In this document: one piece after another, positions 20,202 to 32,100 of the stretch
Layout of the letters: each line of letters starts with the position of its first letter
How positions within the stretch are numbered: position 1 is the first letter of the stretch
Origin: Gliomastix tumulicola
Lineage: Eukaryota; Ascomycota; Sordariomycetes; Hypocreales; Bionectriaceae
Direction of reading: 5' to 3'
Assembly (NCBI GenBank): GCA_001599755.1
Contig: BCHX01000002.1
Coordinates: 1,240,001-1,304,000 of the forward strand
Length of the DNA: 64,000 nt
Program-made: the position numbers and the translations under genes
Notes under the pieces: model-generated
Database searches by the model: none
Told to the model about the DNA's origin: nothing
Seen by the model: only the letters and a program-made list of their open reading frames with translations

Positions 20202-22541
20202 TTACATACCGGACAGGCCGGGATGGCCATAGATTACCTGCATACACAGACACACACACATATGCATGCATACAACACATACATAGGCTGGAAGGACGGT
20301 TGGTCTTGGATATGGACACGGATATGGGAAGGGGGGCGATCTGATTTTGAATATTTGGGCGATGATAGCGAGCGAGCGAGCGAGTTCTGACGATGATGAT
20401 GACAATGCTGGGACATTGGCGGGACGGTTGGAAGGTCGATGACGGGATATCTCAACTACTACTGGTCACTGGTCACTTGTTGGCTGCATAACGGAGTTCC
20501 TCACCTCCCCTTCTCCATGACTCGTCGCCCGTCCCTCCCGTCCCCCTTTAACCTGTTCCGTACACCGGTCAGCACACCAAGCACTCGAATCGATGAGTGC
20601 GATCGGGTTCTTTGGGAAAACGTCCAGCAAACGAGAAAGACAGGGGTTGCCTGTGCGTGTGTGGAAGTGCAGGCCGTAGGAGCTGACGGAGTGGGAATAG
20701 AAATGCCTCGCTTCTGCGCGCTGCAGGCAGGAAGGCAGGCAGGCAGGAAGCCTGGTTGCGTTGCCGGAGGATTCCCCCATCGTAGGCAGGCTTCTTCGTT
20801 TGGGCCTTTCCCCTTCCCTTGCCTTCCATTCCCCCGCCCCCGTTGACTAATTATCGTATATGCCTCGCGGCGAAAGAGCTCCCTTGTCCGCAAGAAACGA
20901 CTGACCAGTAGCGGGTTAGTGTGGTGTTCGTGTAGTGTAGCATACTTTATGTATATCCGAGGGCTGCAGGATGCAGTGCAGGGGAAAAGCAAAGGAGATG
21001 GTGGGTTGTTTGGGAAAACGGGAAGCTGGGAATTCCGGGCAGCTGGCGAAGGGAGGATTTCTGGGCAGTTCGGTCGTTCGTTCAAAGGGCCTTTGTCAAT
21101 GTCTCGTTCGCTTTTACCCCTCTTGTACTCGTATGTGAGTGACTGAGTCGGTGGGTGATGGGAGGTGATTCACCGTGCAGCCAGCTGGTGGCGAAGACAC
21201 ACACAAAGACCCAGCCAGCTAGGGCGGCGCGCGCGGGATGGAGATCAGGATTGGATTGGGATTTGGGAGGAGAAGGGAAAAAAAGAGACCAGGGCCAGAG
21301 TGCAGAAATTGGCCCCCCTTCGAAACGCCGTCTCCGGTCGATATGGACTTTTGGCAGCTGCACGGGCTTGTGTCCTGGTTGGCGATAAGTGGCGAGACGT
21401 TCGGGTCGAACATGGCGTGGGCTTGGAGGACTTTGGGGAGGAGTATTGTTACTCTGGAGGGAGGAGCTAACTACTAAAGTAGTAGTAGTAGTAGTGTCCC
21501 ATCTGTACCATTCTCCCTGGGGGGACACAATTTGTGTCTGTCGCTGAAACCCGTGTGGAATCGAAGCGCCCATCGTGTCCGGCACGTGAAGGAAGGCGTG
21601 ATAAGACGACTGGATGGCTGGCGTTTCTGACAGCTTCGCAGCTTTCCCATGCACCTCCCATCGCCACTCCACCGAGATTCCGGATCCCCATCAGTCGCCA
21701 ATCCAATCCAGTTGAGTGAAGTGAATCCACTGTCCAACCACTGCCTATCAGCGTGGAACCGCTCTAGCGCCTGCAGAGCTGGCTGGGTTGGCGATCCATT
21801 GCGGGCATTAAAGCCCCCTGTCGCGCCTAGCCGGGACCCGCATTTACAGGCTGACCACCGCTGTCTTCATTCCCTTGTATTCCGCGAGACATCAGCTTTT
21901 AGTACTTGACCACTGCCGTCCCTTCCACTCGCCTCCTCGGGACGACGCTTCGTGTCCTTCTCTTTTCCCACTTTCTGCAATCTTGCCTCTGTCTTCTGCA
22001 CCTTGCAGAAGCTTGACCTGTCGCCAACTTTCGTTTTTTTCTTCTTCTCCCTTACTCTACTCTAGCCATCGGAAGTTTCCTCACGCCTTCGTGGAGTATA
22101 CCACTTATATCAGTGGGCTGGGCGACACACCAAGACGTCCCTCTTGTGTGTCTGATTCGTGCCCAAGTCACCGCGTGGCCAGCGGTGGTTTTTCTGCAGT
22201 TTCTGCCTGAAACGCTGTCACGGTTTCTGCCTATGCCAGCCTCACCCCCAACCCAACATTGACCCTGATTTCCCGCTGTGCCGGAATCTCGGTTGCATTT
22301 GAATATATATATTTATATATATATCCAAGCTCCTTCCCCGGCGGTCTCGGAGAATCCTCCATTACTCGACGGACAATACGCCATTTAGCCATACGACAAA
22401 AAAGCAGCACATTTGCTCTCGTCTTGTCAACAACAAATCAAATCACTACCACACCCAGTATACCACCCACGACATTCTAGCCCAACCTTCCTCCTCCCTC
22501 TTCTACTCCTACACCAAACAACCACCGCAACCACCGCAACC
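20202..22541. other. Long intergenic region and leader
   Basis: 2.3 kb without a gene I can support. It has CA/CATA repeats (20245-20285), a GCGA repeat (20367-20384), a GCAG/GGCA run (20725-20750) and an AGT repeat (21478-21495). From about 21880 to 22540 the plus strand is strongly pyrimidine-rich, ending in ACC/CAA-rich sequence, as expected for a long 5' leader of the next gene. Overlapping ORFs on both strands lack recognisable products. Confidence 0.55.
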
Positions 22542-23645
22542 ATGAAGGGCCGCTCTGTCGAGAGGCTCGTCTACGAGCAGATCTTCCCCAAGCCCAAGCC
22601 CAACGACCCGCAGACCTTCCAGACCTTCCTCACGCGCAACCTCGTCGTCGAGGTGCGCATGGAGACGCAGGCCTTCTACGGCCACCTCGACACGCACGAG
22701 GCCAAGTACCCGGGGCTCGACTACGACCACCCGACGCACCGGATCCGCCTGGGCCGGTACCCCTGGCACCGGCGCCTGTTCCGGGCCTTCGACACCCTGG
22801 GCCTGACGCGGGCCGAGGTCGCCGGCCTGACGCGCTGGGAGGGGACCAAATGGGCCAAGGAGAAGTTCGAGAGCGAGAACGGCGTCGTCATCAAGGACAC
22901 CACGGGGGACGAGATCCCGCACTGGGACGACCTGCCCGAGCGGCCCGTCAAGATGAACCACGCTGCTTCGCGGGCGGTGCGTTTCAGCCGGAGCGTCGTG
23001 CAGCAGCAGCAGCAGCAGGTCCAGCAGCAGGACGAGGACGAGGATAGCAGCGACCTCGAGGGCGAGGACGACAGCACGGCGCGCGGAGCGGCCGACGAGC
23101 TGGACGAGAAGATGGGCGAGGAAGACCTGCCGGCACGCAACAACAATAACAACAACAACAATAACAATAACGATAACAACATCGATCTCGACGAAGAGCG
23201 CATCCACAGCATCGGCATTGCGCTCAACCGGCGTCTACGTGCCGGTGCTGCTCGCCGCGCCGCGGGCGACGAGGGCGTCGTGCTGGACGCGGAGTGGGAG
23301 CAGTGGCTGCACAACGCCCTCGACAACGGCATCCTGCACCACGACGCCACGGGCGACCCTTCCAGCCTCATCCCGCTCAATATGATCCCCGCGCCGCTGA
23401 CCGCCTCCGCCCGCGCCGGTCGCTGGGCCGAGGTCCCCGAGTACCTGCGCGCCGTGCTGCGGGCGTCCTTCCAGCAGGAGGGCATCTCGCTGCCGCCGGA
23501 GCGCACGGCTGCTGCTTCTGCTGCTGCTGCTCCTGTCGCCTCCGTGACGCCCACTGCGGGCCTGCTGCCTGGCAGACGTGTCTACTCCGGGCTGCGGCTG
23601 CCGGTCGGCGGTGGACGGGCTGTCCAGAGCTCGCGTGCCGCCTAA
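22542..23645 (+). CDS. Fungal protein of unknown function with polyQ and polyN
   Basis: An intronless 367-residue ORF beginning MKGRSVERLVYEQIFPKPKP. The first 130 residues look folded: RNLVVEVRMETQAFYGHLDTH and then HRRLFRAFDTLGLTRAEVAG plus GTKWAKEKFE with ENGVVIKDTTGDEI, a pattern I have seen in other fungal hypothetical proteins but cannot name. It is followed by a poly-Gln run (QQQQQVQQQ), an acidic stretch, a poly-Asn run of about 12 interrupted by Asp, and a further structured part (AEWEQWLHNALDNGILHHDA, GRWAEVPEYLRAVLRASFQQ). The ATG was chosen because the longer in-frame ORF upstream is Thr/Pro low-complexity and leader-like. Antisense ORFs here are shadows. Confidence 0.8.
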   Translation: MKGRSVERLVYEQIFPKPKPNDPQTFQTFLTRNLVVEVRMETQAFYGHLDTHEAKYPGLDYDHPTHRIRLGRYPWHRRLFRAFDTLGLTRAEVAGLTRWEGTKWAKEKFESENGVVIKDTTGDEIPHWDDLPERPVKMNHAASRAVRFSRSVVQQQQQQVQQQDEDEDSSDLEGEDDSTARGAADELDEKMGEEDLPARNNNNNNNNNNNDNNIDLDEERIHSIGIALNRRLRAGAARRAAGDEGVVLDAEWEQWLHNALDNGILHHDATGDPSSLIPLNMIPAPLTASARAGRWAEVPEYLRAVLRASFQQEGISLPPERTAAASAAAAPVASVTPTAGLLPGRRVYSGLRLPVGGGRAVQSSRAA

Positions 23646-24724
23646 ACTTGCCCTCCTACTACTAGTACTTTTTTTTCTCTCTCATGACTACTCTCCCCCA
23701 GGGACAAACTTCAACATCCCTCCCCGTCCTCTCCCGAGGTTCGGAATGACTCTCAAAGCCCCCCCCCCTCCGCCCAGACTACGCAGACCAGGGGGCTTTA
23801 TGATATCAGAGCACTTTGATTTTTTTTTTTTTCCGCTGTCATTTTTATTGGTATTGGGAGGAGTTTGACGGCCTAAATGGAAAACAACACACACAACCCA
23901 TAGCTTCGCTTGCTTTTGCGTCTTAGCCAGGAATTTGACACCTGATGGATTTTCTCTCGCAGCCTTGAATCAAAGTCGCTTGTGAGGATCGTTATCTAGT
24001 CGTGGCCCTTTTTTTCCACACTAAGGAAGGCCTCTCTCTACGCAGAGTCTGACTTTTAAATCACTTCCGTGCCTCCATCCTGAGATCCCAATCGTTGCCC
24101 GTTCCGGACCCCTCTGCGCGCGATGTTACGGACCCTTTGTGCAGTGACACGAAGGCCATAGTGTGCCACTGGCGGTTACCATCCCTCGCTTATTGGCTGG
24201 TGTGGCACGCGTAACGTTAGACCGCCACAGACTTGCATATGGGAGGGGGGAGGGGGGCGCTCGGCCAAGAAAAGACACTCGTGTTGCTACCTAACCATCC
24301 TTCTACAGTGAATCCTCGCACTGGTCCAGACGCCTCGCTAACTTAAAAAGAAAAAAAACCTATCTCAGATGCCACCCTCCAAATGCCCGATGCATATCCA
24401 GTTTCGCCCCCCCGCATGTCGTGTACGATACACAGAACAGAGCCTGAAGCGACCCTCCATGCCCAAATGACAGAAATACAAACCCCATCGTGTCCCAGGT
24501 AAGGTAGATGCAAAAAGCTCGCTCGTGGTTCGAAGCACAAAAAGAATCGATGACGTTTGGCTTGGCTTGGCCCCTCCCGGCGAATCCGGCCCTCAGCTGC
24601 TCTTCGGAGGCTTGACGCGGATGCGGACCTGCGGCTTCGGCTTCGCCTGCTTCTCCATCTTCTTTTTCTTTTTGATGTTCTTCTTCTTCTTCTTCTTTTT
24701 CTCACTGACAGCCGCAGAGGAGTC
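23646..24724. other. Convergent intergenic region
   Basis: 1.08 kb between converging genes. Contains C-, T- and G-runs (23761, 23820, 24240) and the 3' flank of GCN5. A plus-strand ORF at 24525-24959 with poly-Phe is a TTC-repeat shadow. No gene seen. Confidence 0.55.
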
Positions 24725-26031
24725 CTACTTCTCTGGCTCCAAGTGCGACCACTCGGGCACGGCCTTGATCTGCTGCCACATGTACTTCTCGAGTTTGTTG
24801 GCCGACTTGGCGTACGGCGTGCTCTCGTTGTTGTACTTGCGGCAGTTGTCGAAGACGAGCTTGGCGTCCCGGATGAAGTCCTCGGGCGTGTGGTACTGGT
24901 CCGCCTCGAGCTTGTTCTCCATGGTGCTGAGGTCCATGGGCTCCTTGATGACGTCGTAGTAGTCGGCCACCTCGTCGCGGTTCACGGGCACGAGGAACGG
25001 CCAGGCGGCGTTGTGGTTCTGCAGGTCGTTGAGCAGGTGCAGCAGCTGGTTGTAGTTGGGCCCGTGGCGCGGCTGCCGCGCGAGCTCGTCCATGTCGGCC
25101 GACCAGCCGGACGCGCGGATGGCCGGGATGATGAGCGGGTCGATCTTGGTCACGCCGTTCTTCCACTCCTTGGGCGGCGCGTGCACGAGGTGCGACTTGG
25201 AGTACGCGCGGATCTTGGCCTGGACGCACTCCTTCTGCTTAAGTAGCATGCGGCCCATCTCCAGATACCGTATGCGCGGCAGCATCGAGCACTGCATGAT
25301 GGTCCCGCCCTCGTAGTCCTTGATGTAGCCCATCCACACGCTCCGGTCCAAGGTGATCTCTTTGGTGAAGCCCTGCTTCTTGAAGTAGCCGATCGCATAG
25401 TTGTCCGCGTACGTTAAGAAGTGCATCACGTCGCTCGTCGCCTTGACGTAGTCCTTTAGGTGCGACATCATGTGCGCACCGTACCCCTTGACCTGCTGGT
25501 CCGAGCTGATGGCGCAGAAGACGATCTCCGCGAAGCGCCGGCCCTTGAACGGTCGGTACGTAATGCCGCCGACGACCTCGAGGGGCTTCTTGACGATCGC
25601 GATGGAGAGATGGGTGCGGTCGTACACGAGGCGGGCGATATAGTCCTTGGGCATCTTGGGGAGCTGCTTCTGGAAGATGCATTTGAGGCCCGTGAGGATG
25701 ATGAGGGACTCGTGTTTGCCGTCGTTGTTGACCACTCGGAATTCGATCTCGCCGTCGCGCTCTTCGAGAACAGCGGGCTAGGAACGGGGGTATTAGCCAC
25801 TGGAGATCCAGGGTGTGACAGGACATGCGGTCGTCTTACCTTGTCGGGGAACGGGATAGGCTTCATCGCCTTCCGGTCGAGGGGACCGGTCGTCGACTCC
25901 TCATGTTTGATGCGCTTGGACGCTGAGGGAGAGGACGGCTCCTCCGCCTTGCGCTTGCCATCTGTGGGGTATGTCAGTATTAGAGATGCGGTACAGATGC
26001 ACTGCGCGGACTCACTTTCGTCCTTAGTCAT
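24725..26031 (-). CDS. GCN5: Histone acetyltransferase GCN5
   Basis: Exons 26031-26016 (16 bp), 25961-25840 and 25777-24725 join to 396 residues, close to usual fungal GCN5 length. GCN5 is the catalytic lysine acetyltransferase of SAGA and ADA, acting mainly on histone H3 in the nucleus. Seen: a basic N-terminus (KRKAEEPSSPSASKRIK); the GNAT fold with AEIVFCAISSDQQ (catalytic Glu) and QVKGYGAHMMSHLKDY (acetyl-CoA loop Q-x-x-G-Y-G-A); Y-F-KKQGF; and a C-terminal bromodomain (AAWPFLVPVNRDEVADYYDV, PMDLSTMENKL, FDNCRKYN) that reads acetyl-lysine. The short first exon encodes only MTKDE plus one base. The gene is divergent from OST5 with 425 bp between starts. Confidence 0.97.
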
Positions 26032-26456
26032 CCTAAACCGTTGCCCTCACTGTGGGTGAACACATGCGGGCGAGTCTAGAATCGAAATCGGGGTGATGCG
26101 GGATCCTCCAAGGGACAACTCCAACACCATTCGACGTTGAGGACGATGGATGCAAGTTGACGCATCGCATCGCATTCGAGAAGTGGAAATGCGCGGATGA
26201 TTATGTAAGACCACCAATTAGCCCACTTGGCGCGTGTGATACGCTAATCCCGTTTTGGTCAGGTAACTATGATCTCTCAGAAGACACATCGTCGTGAATT
26301 CAGACCTGGCATGACCTGCACTTCTCCTCGACCACAAGCAGCTGTCTTCCACGGACGGCGTTACTCTCGGATCACACTCGTTCTCTGCCATTCAACGCAT
26401 CAACCACCACTCCCACCAGCTTCCGGTTGTCCCTCGCGCTCTGCAAAGCCTAGCAC
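26032..26456. promoter_or_regulatory. Divergent promoter GCN5 / OST5
   Basis: 425 bp between head-to-head starts. Both genes are constitutive types. No distinctive motif recognised beyond GC-poor spacer sequence. Confidence 0.4.
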
Positions 26457-26808
26457 ATGGATTCCTCGCTGCATGAGGTCTGGCAAGCTGCTGCTGGCAG
26501 CCCATTCCTCCCCGCCATCGGCAAAGGAACCCAATTCTTCGTCGGCTTCGTTCTCCTGCTTCTGGGCCTCGCCATCACCGCCTTCTTCGCACTGAGTAAG
26601 CTTCCCTCGTGTTACTCATCGTCGCCCGTGGCCATGCTGACGTAGCTCTAGACCGATCATTGCTCAACGTCCCCCTCCTCGGCGTGCCTGCATCTCTTGC
26701 CATTGCGTTCGTCCATCCGACAGTGCCCCAGCATGACCTATCCCAGCTAATAGTGACTCTAGATACGGAACGGTATACATGTTCTGCGCGGTTGGAGTCT
26801 ACGTTTGA
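26457..26808 (+). CDS. OST5: Oligosaccharyltransferase subunit OST5 (TMEM258)
   Basis: Three small exons, 26457-26595, 26652-26706 and 26763-26808, keep phase and give 79 residues. The protein has a lumenal N-terminus (MDSSLHEVWQAAAGSPFLPA), a first membrane span (FFVGFVLLLLGLAITAFFAL), a short polar loop with NRS, and a second span ending in VGVYV, the family's hallmark C-terminus. It is a structural subunit of the ER oligosaccharyltransferase, paired with the Ost1/Stt3 core. The second donor is a non-consensus GTTCGT, chosen because only it yields SLAIAYGTVYMFCAVGVYV. The gene ends 178 bp before RAD1 on the same strand. Confidence 0.85.
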
Positions 26809-26986
26809 GATACCCCATTCCCCTTCGAATCGACCCAGGTGCGGACGGGACTTGTACAATAGAGAGCGAGCAACGAAAAGAAGAAAAGCTATTGCGCGAT
26901 CGATTTTTTTGAGATTTCTGCGATTTTACAGCACACGCGAGGTGCTTTTTGTTCCTTGACTTTTGATTCAAGATCAGCGTTTAGAG

Positions 26987-28049
26987 ATGACACAAGAAGG
27001 TGTCCCGGTCCTTCGGGCCGTGGCCACTTCGACGCGGCCGATGTACCAGCTGCTACGCTGCATCAACTTTGCACCACGGGTGCATGTGCAGATCACCGAG
27101 CAGGGGATTCGCTTTGCAGCGGACCATTCACGAGTAATGCAGGGTATGCTCCCGCCGCGTGTCACTTCCGTCTCGATGGCATCACTGACCACTGACTGTA
27201 CCAGGCGTATCCTTCCTCTCCGCCGACCTCTTCTCCTCCTACGCCGTCAACCTCCCCGCATCTGAAGACGGCGAGGGCTCCGAACCCGTCAACTTCCAAA
27301 TCCCGCTCGCCTCCTTCCTCGAGGTCCTCCAGATCTTCGGCGCCGTCGACGTGGCCACACGCGCCCAAAAGGCCGAGCAGGACCCCTACCGCAGCAACCT
27401 CCGCAACTACCGCCCGGACGCCTTCAGCAACCAGACGCTCGGCATCTCGGGCACGTGCACGCTCCTGTACACGGAGGAAGGGGACCCGTTCCAGGTCACG
27501 ATCGAGGAGTCGAGCGTCAAGACGACGGCCGCGCTGACGACGTACGTGCCCGAGATCCCCGAGGAGATCCCCTTTGACCGGCACGACATGGCCTTCAAGA
27601 TCATCATGCAGTCGCGCACGCTGCTCGACTCGCTCGCCGAGATCTCGCCCACGGCGCCCAAGAAGCTCACCGTCGCGGTCACGAAAACGTCGCCGTACCT
27701 GGCCATCGCGGGGCTCGGCGACCACGGGAGCTCGGCGGTGGACTTTGCGCGCGGCAGGGACATGATGGAGACGTTCAACGTGCAGGAGCGCTGGGCGCAG
27801 AGCTACAAGTTCGACTTCATCAAGAACTCGACCGAGGGCATGCGCATCGCGAGCAAGGTCAGCCTGCGGGGCGATCAGCAGGGCGTACTTAACCTGCAGC
27901 TCATGGTCACGACGGAGGGCGAGAAGCAGAGCTTCCTCGACTTCCGCTTCGTGCCGTATATCCAGCACGACAGTGACGAGGACGAGGATGAGGACCAGGC
28001 AGAGGTGACACTGGGGGCGGAGGATGCGGAGGAGATGGACACGCTGTAG
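26987..28049 (+). CDS. RAD1: DNA damage checkpoint clamp subunit RAD1
   Basis: Exons 26987-27143 and 27205-28049 join (61-bp intron, phase 1) to 333 residues. The fold is the PCNA-like clamp; the family-specific pattern is that of Rad1 (S. pombe Rad1, budding yeast Rad17), not PCNA: MYQLLRCINFAPRVHVQITE, GIRFAADHSRVMQ, SADLFSSYAV, and FLEVLQIFGAVDVATR with the long linker before TCTLLYTEEGDPF. Rad1 forms the 9-1-1 clamp with Rad9 and Hus1, loaded at damaged DNA to activate the ATR-class kinase. The C-terminus is acidic (DSDEDEDEDQAE). The start at MTQEGVPVLRAV is preferred to an upstream TTG. Confidence 0.92.
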
Positions 28050-28698
28050 ATGGGTTCTTTCCCTTGGGAAGCCTGAGCACGATCGAGATTCAATTGACGC
28101 AATGGTTTCATATTAATGGGAGAAAAAGTCTAGTACCACATATCCGTCGTTGACTGATCGCCAGGCCGACGCAATGTGCCGCCATGTCTGCCTCAGCTTG
28201 CCTGTGCGTGGCCCTGCAGCAGCAACTACATACTCCCTCACTCCACGCCGAGATTGCGGCCGAGACAGCCCAGGGCAGTTCCCCAGGGCAGCGCCCTCGC
28301 ACGCTGTCGCATACTGAGACATCGGGCGGAACCACAAAGACTGGGAGAATCTGCAGCAAGCCTTCGCGTGGAATGGCGAAGGGGAGTATGTCTCACGAGA
28401 CTGAAACGCGGGCAACGTCGTACAGAGCAACGGCGGGCGTGCCCTTGTCTGCAAGATGGGTTTATAAGGGATTGCAACTGACGAACACCCTAGAATGAGG
28501 ATGGACCGACTGTCTCTCAAGCAGACTTTCAATCTTGGCTGTGGTCAATAGGCAGACACACTTCATCACTTACTGACTCCCCCCCATCTGCAAGGCACGT
28601 TGCCCGGCTCCGGGTTCTCTACGCTTCGTCACAGCTTCAAAACTCACCTACAGCTAGGACTTCTCACCAAGAACGTTAGTTCACATCACTTACTCACA
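28050..28698. other. Intergenic, no gene seen
   Basis: 649 bp; RAD1 3' flank and leader of a short hypothetical gene. Only short, unrecognised ORFs on both strands. Confidence 0.45.
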
Positions 28699-29115
28699 AT
28701 GCGCACCTTCTCCGGCTACGTCCCCCCCGTGCGCCAGGAGGACAGGGTCAAGGTGGTAGCCACAGGCCAGCCAACTCTACGCGACGACCGCAGCAACAAG
28801 ACACGGCTCCGATGCCGGTTCCCTTCGTGGCCCCGCAAGGCCGGGCAGACGATGCGAGGGTGGTTCACAGGATGCTGGGGCCACAAGGAGGGACGCATCG
28901 TGGGCGCCGGCGAGCCGCTCCTTGACGGGGAGTATGAAGAGTCCGACGACGACGAGGCAGCAGAGACGGATCGGAAGCTCCTGTGCGACGAGCGGACCGA
29001 GTCGTACGTGCCCCGACACGCCGCACTGTCGTTTCTGAAGACGACCACCATCAGGCGGCACGGGTCGGTGAGGAGCAGGAAGGGGGCGAGGGGGATGGAT
29101 GTCGTGTACGCTTGA
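28699..29115 (+). CDS. Hypothetical small basic protein
   Basis: An uninterrupted 138-residue frame from the ATG giving MRTFSGYVPPVRQEDRVKVV. It has basic N- and C-terminal parts (KTRLRCRFPSWPRKAGQ; TTIRRHGSVRSRKGARG) and an acidic middle (EYEESDDDEAAETD). A Cys/Trp/Gly cluster lies near residue 52 (MRGWFTGCWGHKEGR). No signal peptide or membrane span. The ORF could extend 5' in frame, but this ATG follows an ACTCACA context typical of fungal starts. Family not recognised; support is only the ORF, its ordinary codon composition and context. Confidence 0.45.
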   Translation: MRTFSGYVPPVRQEDRVKVVATGQPTLRDDRSNKTRLRCRFPSWPRKAGQTMRGWFTGCWGHKEGRIVGAGEPLLDGEYEESDDDEAAETDRKLLCDERTESYVPRHAALSFLKTTTIRRHGSVRSRKGARGMDVVYA

Positions 29116-32100
29116 GCTGTCAAAAGGAAGCAACTAAATGGGTTGGAACTTTGAGATGGGGAAGCCGGAAATGGCAGTGGAATAGTCAAAAGCGAAATGA
29201 GCATTCTCGTTCGGCCATAGTGCGCATTCCTTGGTGTCTTGTAAGGTGGCAAAGCGGGGAGTCCCTCGTGGGATGAAGCTATCACGAAGTGGACATTGGA
29301 GGATGAGAGGATATGGCCAGCTGCTTCGTCAGCTGGACCCTTGGCCGAGGCTCGTAGTTCATACCCGCATGCGTGTTTGCTTCCAAATACACTTGGTTCA
29401 GCTTCCATTCATAAGAGTGCCGTCTAGAACTCGGCCTGCTCCAGAGGCTAACCCGAATCTCATACTTTGGGAGGGGGCCGCTCTGGCAAAGCGCCTGCCA
29501 AGTATGCCCCCAAGTTTGAGGGCACGCCGATGTACCGTCGGCCCATCCTCTTCCTCCCCGTCAGGAGAATAAAGGGGGAGGGAGACAAGAAGTTGGGGGA
29601 CAAGTCCCTCGTCTAAGCAAGAGTGCGGCACACGACACCCTCGCCCGAAATGAGAACAAAGAAAGGCATATCTATATGGAATCATGGAGAGATCCACGGT
29701 GCGTCTGCTCCGCAGCTGTCCATTGGCGCGATTCGTTTTGGCGAGGGAGGGTCGCAGATTCGCCGGTTGCCTGGAGCTGATGCAGCCACCTTTTCGGCCT
29801 CGCCGCAAAGCGTTTCACGATCTTATTTAAGTTTCATACTATCAGATTCCCATCAACCATTGTGTGAGTTCCCCTTGCGGCGTCGTGCTCGGCCCCCGTT
29901 TCAACCCGCATCGTAGCATTTGCTGTGGATGATCTGCGGGAGGGCATGCCTTGAGACAAGAGCTTTATTTCGGCAAGAGGAAGGTTCACAAGGCACTCGA
30001 CGCTCGCACAGGCCGAGGTTTCCGCTGCCCAGAGGAGTGGCTTGCACTTGGTCCAGCCGATTCGGCGCCCAGTCGGTGCGATTGGTCAATACTAGTCAAG
30101 AGCACGGATCAGGTTGAGGATCGAGGGACAACAGCCCGTGGCTCGTGTCGATGCCTGCCACGAGGAGATGGAGAATCGTCATGTCGATCTTCCAACTTGA
30201 CACTGACAAGTCGCATTCCTCGGATCCAAGGAGGTCCGAATGCACTGCCATCCTTGCTATTCTGGATATCTCAATGCCCAGGCCGTATTTTTAAATGCTG
30301 ATTGCCGACACCAAATCGAACGAGAGCAGTATTATTAGAGCGCCTTATTGCAGTATTATGGCGGAGTGCATGCATCTGATTCCACTCCCACTGGACATGT
30401 ACGGCCGGGACGCGTGGTGGGCGGCTATATTCGTGCCTGGTTAAGGCCCGTGCAATCTCGCCTGTGTGGCCCGGTAAGACGGAATCGAGTTTCGCAAGCA
30501 GATCCTCGTTGCGGCCTCGAAAATCGCCTCATTTGGCATCCTCCAGTCACGGATAATATTCCCATGGCCGAGGCCCTGCTGTCCCTGGGAGTTTGTGGCG
30601 TTGGACCCCTAAGGCTAGTCAACTAGTTACTGTGCTGAATTGCCTTTACTGGCACGTCAGTTCGTCGAACAGCGTAATCCGCCAGCCAGAAGAACCTTTC
30701 CAATTTAGAGACTCTCTGGTCCACCACGCCGGCATACGGGTTTGAGTGAGCAAAGTCCGAGTCCGTGGGGTTGACAAGGGAAATTTCTTTGTGAGCCCTC
30801 GCAGACCAGGACCCCTAGCCCTGGCTTGAGTGTCGTAAGGCTGGATGACGAGAGGAGAGGTCGTCATTCTCGATCTCTGTTCTTCACGGGCATCACAAAT
30901 CGCTTTCGCTTCCGCAGAAATGGAATATGGAATATCCGGAACTCGTCGACAGCCGCTGGCGTCCGCGTTGCAGCTAATGGAAACTGGCCCCGAGCTCCAG
31001 CTGCCCATCTTGTCCAAGTCGATGGATATCGCAGCCTGAGCTCGACGGGGTAGGACAGATTCGAAGCGGAGGGGCCGGTTTGCCAATCAGGGACGTCGAG
31101 GTAACGTCAGCGAGGAAAGCGAAGGATTCAGCGGCTTGTCGATGAACGACATGGGAGTCGGGTTGGGGCTTCGATAACATGATGACTGGGTCTGGGTACA
31201 GGATTCTTTGCAGCGATCTCCACCAAATCGCATGTACCTAGGCCGGGGTTCTCGACCAATTGAATGGTAACGAGCTGGTCCCCCACTGCAGGCTTAGAAA
31301 GCCAGAGGACGAGGACAGTAATAAATTCAGGGTCGCATCGTGCGTGACTGACGTTGGAACCACTAAAGGTGCTATAACCTTGCCAATTGACAGCCCGGGG
31401 AATGTCGAGTATCTTGGGGAGCTTCTGTAGAGCTGTAGCTTTTGTTTGTCTCTGTGTCGAAACAAAGGGGGCGAATCGGCGCCTTTCTCTCGACGACTGT
31501 GAAATGCAGGCACTCCGACAAGGCACGGCAGTCAGTCCCTACTGCCGGCACCAGAAGCCAGCCAGTCAGCTCTAATCCCAGGATCTCAGGATCCCTCGGT
31601 ATAGGCCACAGACTAAGAGGCAGGGTCCTGACAGTGCTGGCACCAGCGCTAGCAAGCAACCCCGGCCAACTAAACAGGCAATGCTCGAATCGGCAATGCG
31701 TCAACTAACGGGTGCTAGCTGGCCACTGCCACGTCCCTTGTTATGCGATGCGCTGCGGGTTGTGAATTGTGACGGCGCGAGTCGGACAGTCGACAGACGG
31801 CGACAACCGCATTGATGACACCGAGGCGGTGAATTCGGAGTGGTGTGCAGTATCGGCCAGGCTTCGAGCTGAATGACTTCATCGGGGTGCCATCAGAGGC
31901 ACAGCACGCACGGCACGCCCTAGCCCCGGATTGACAGGCTGGACAGGTCGGGGGACGCTGCCTGTTAGGGCCTTTGGCACGGCATATCGAGAGGTTCCGA
32001 AAAGAAACACCGGAGAGTCGAGACAAAGAGCGCCCGTCCGCATCCGAGGGAGATGAAGCTGACTGTGATCTGGACTCGGCGGCCACGAGATGGACTTGTT

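Noticed and set aside
22509..23554. Two long minus ORFs with poly-Leu/Ser/Val
   Set aside because: Shadows of the poly-Q/poly-N coding sequence on plus.
27162..27968. 268-residue minus ORF
   Set aside because: Antisense shadow of RAD1, Arg/Leu/Glu-rich composition.
26987..28049. PCNA
   Set aside because: The fold is clamp-like, but motifs and the long linker match Rad1 of the 9-1-1 complex, not PCNA.
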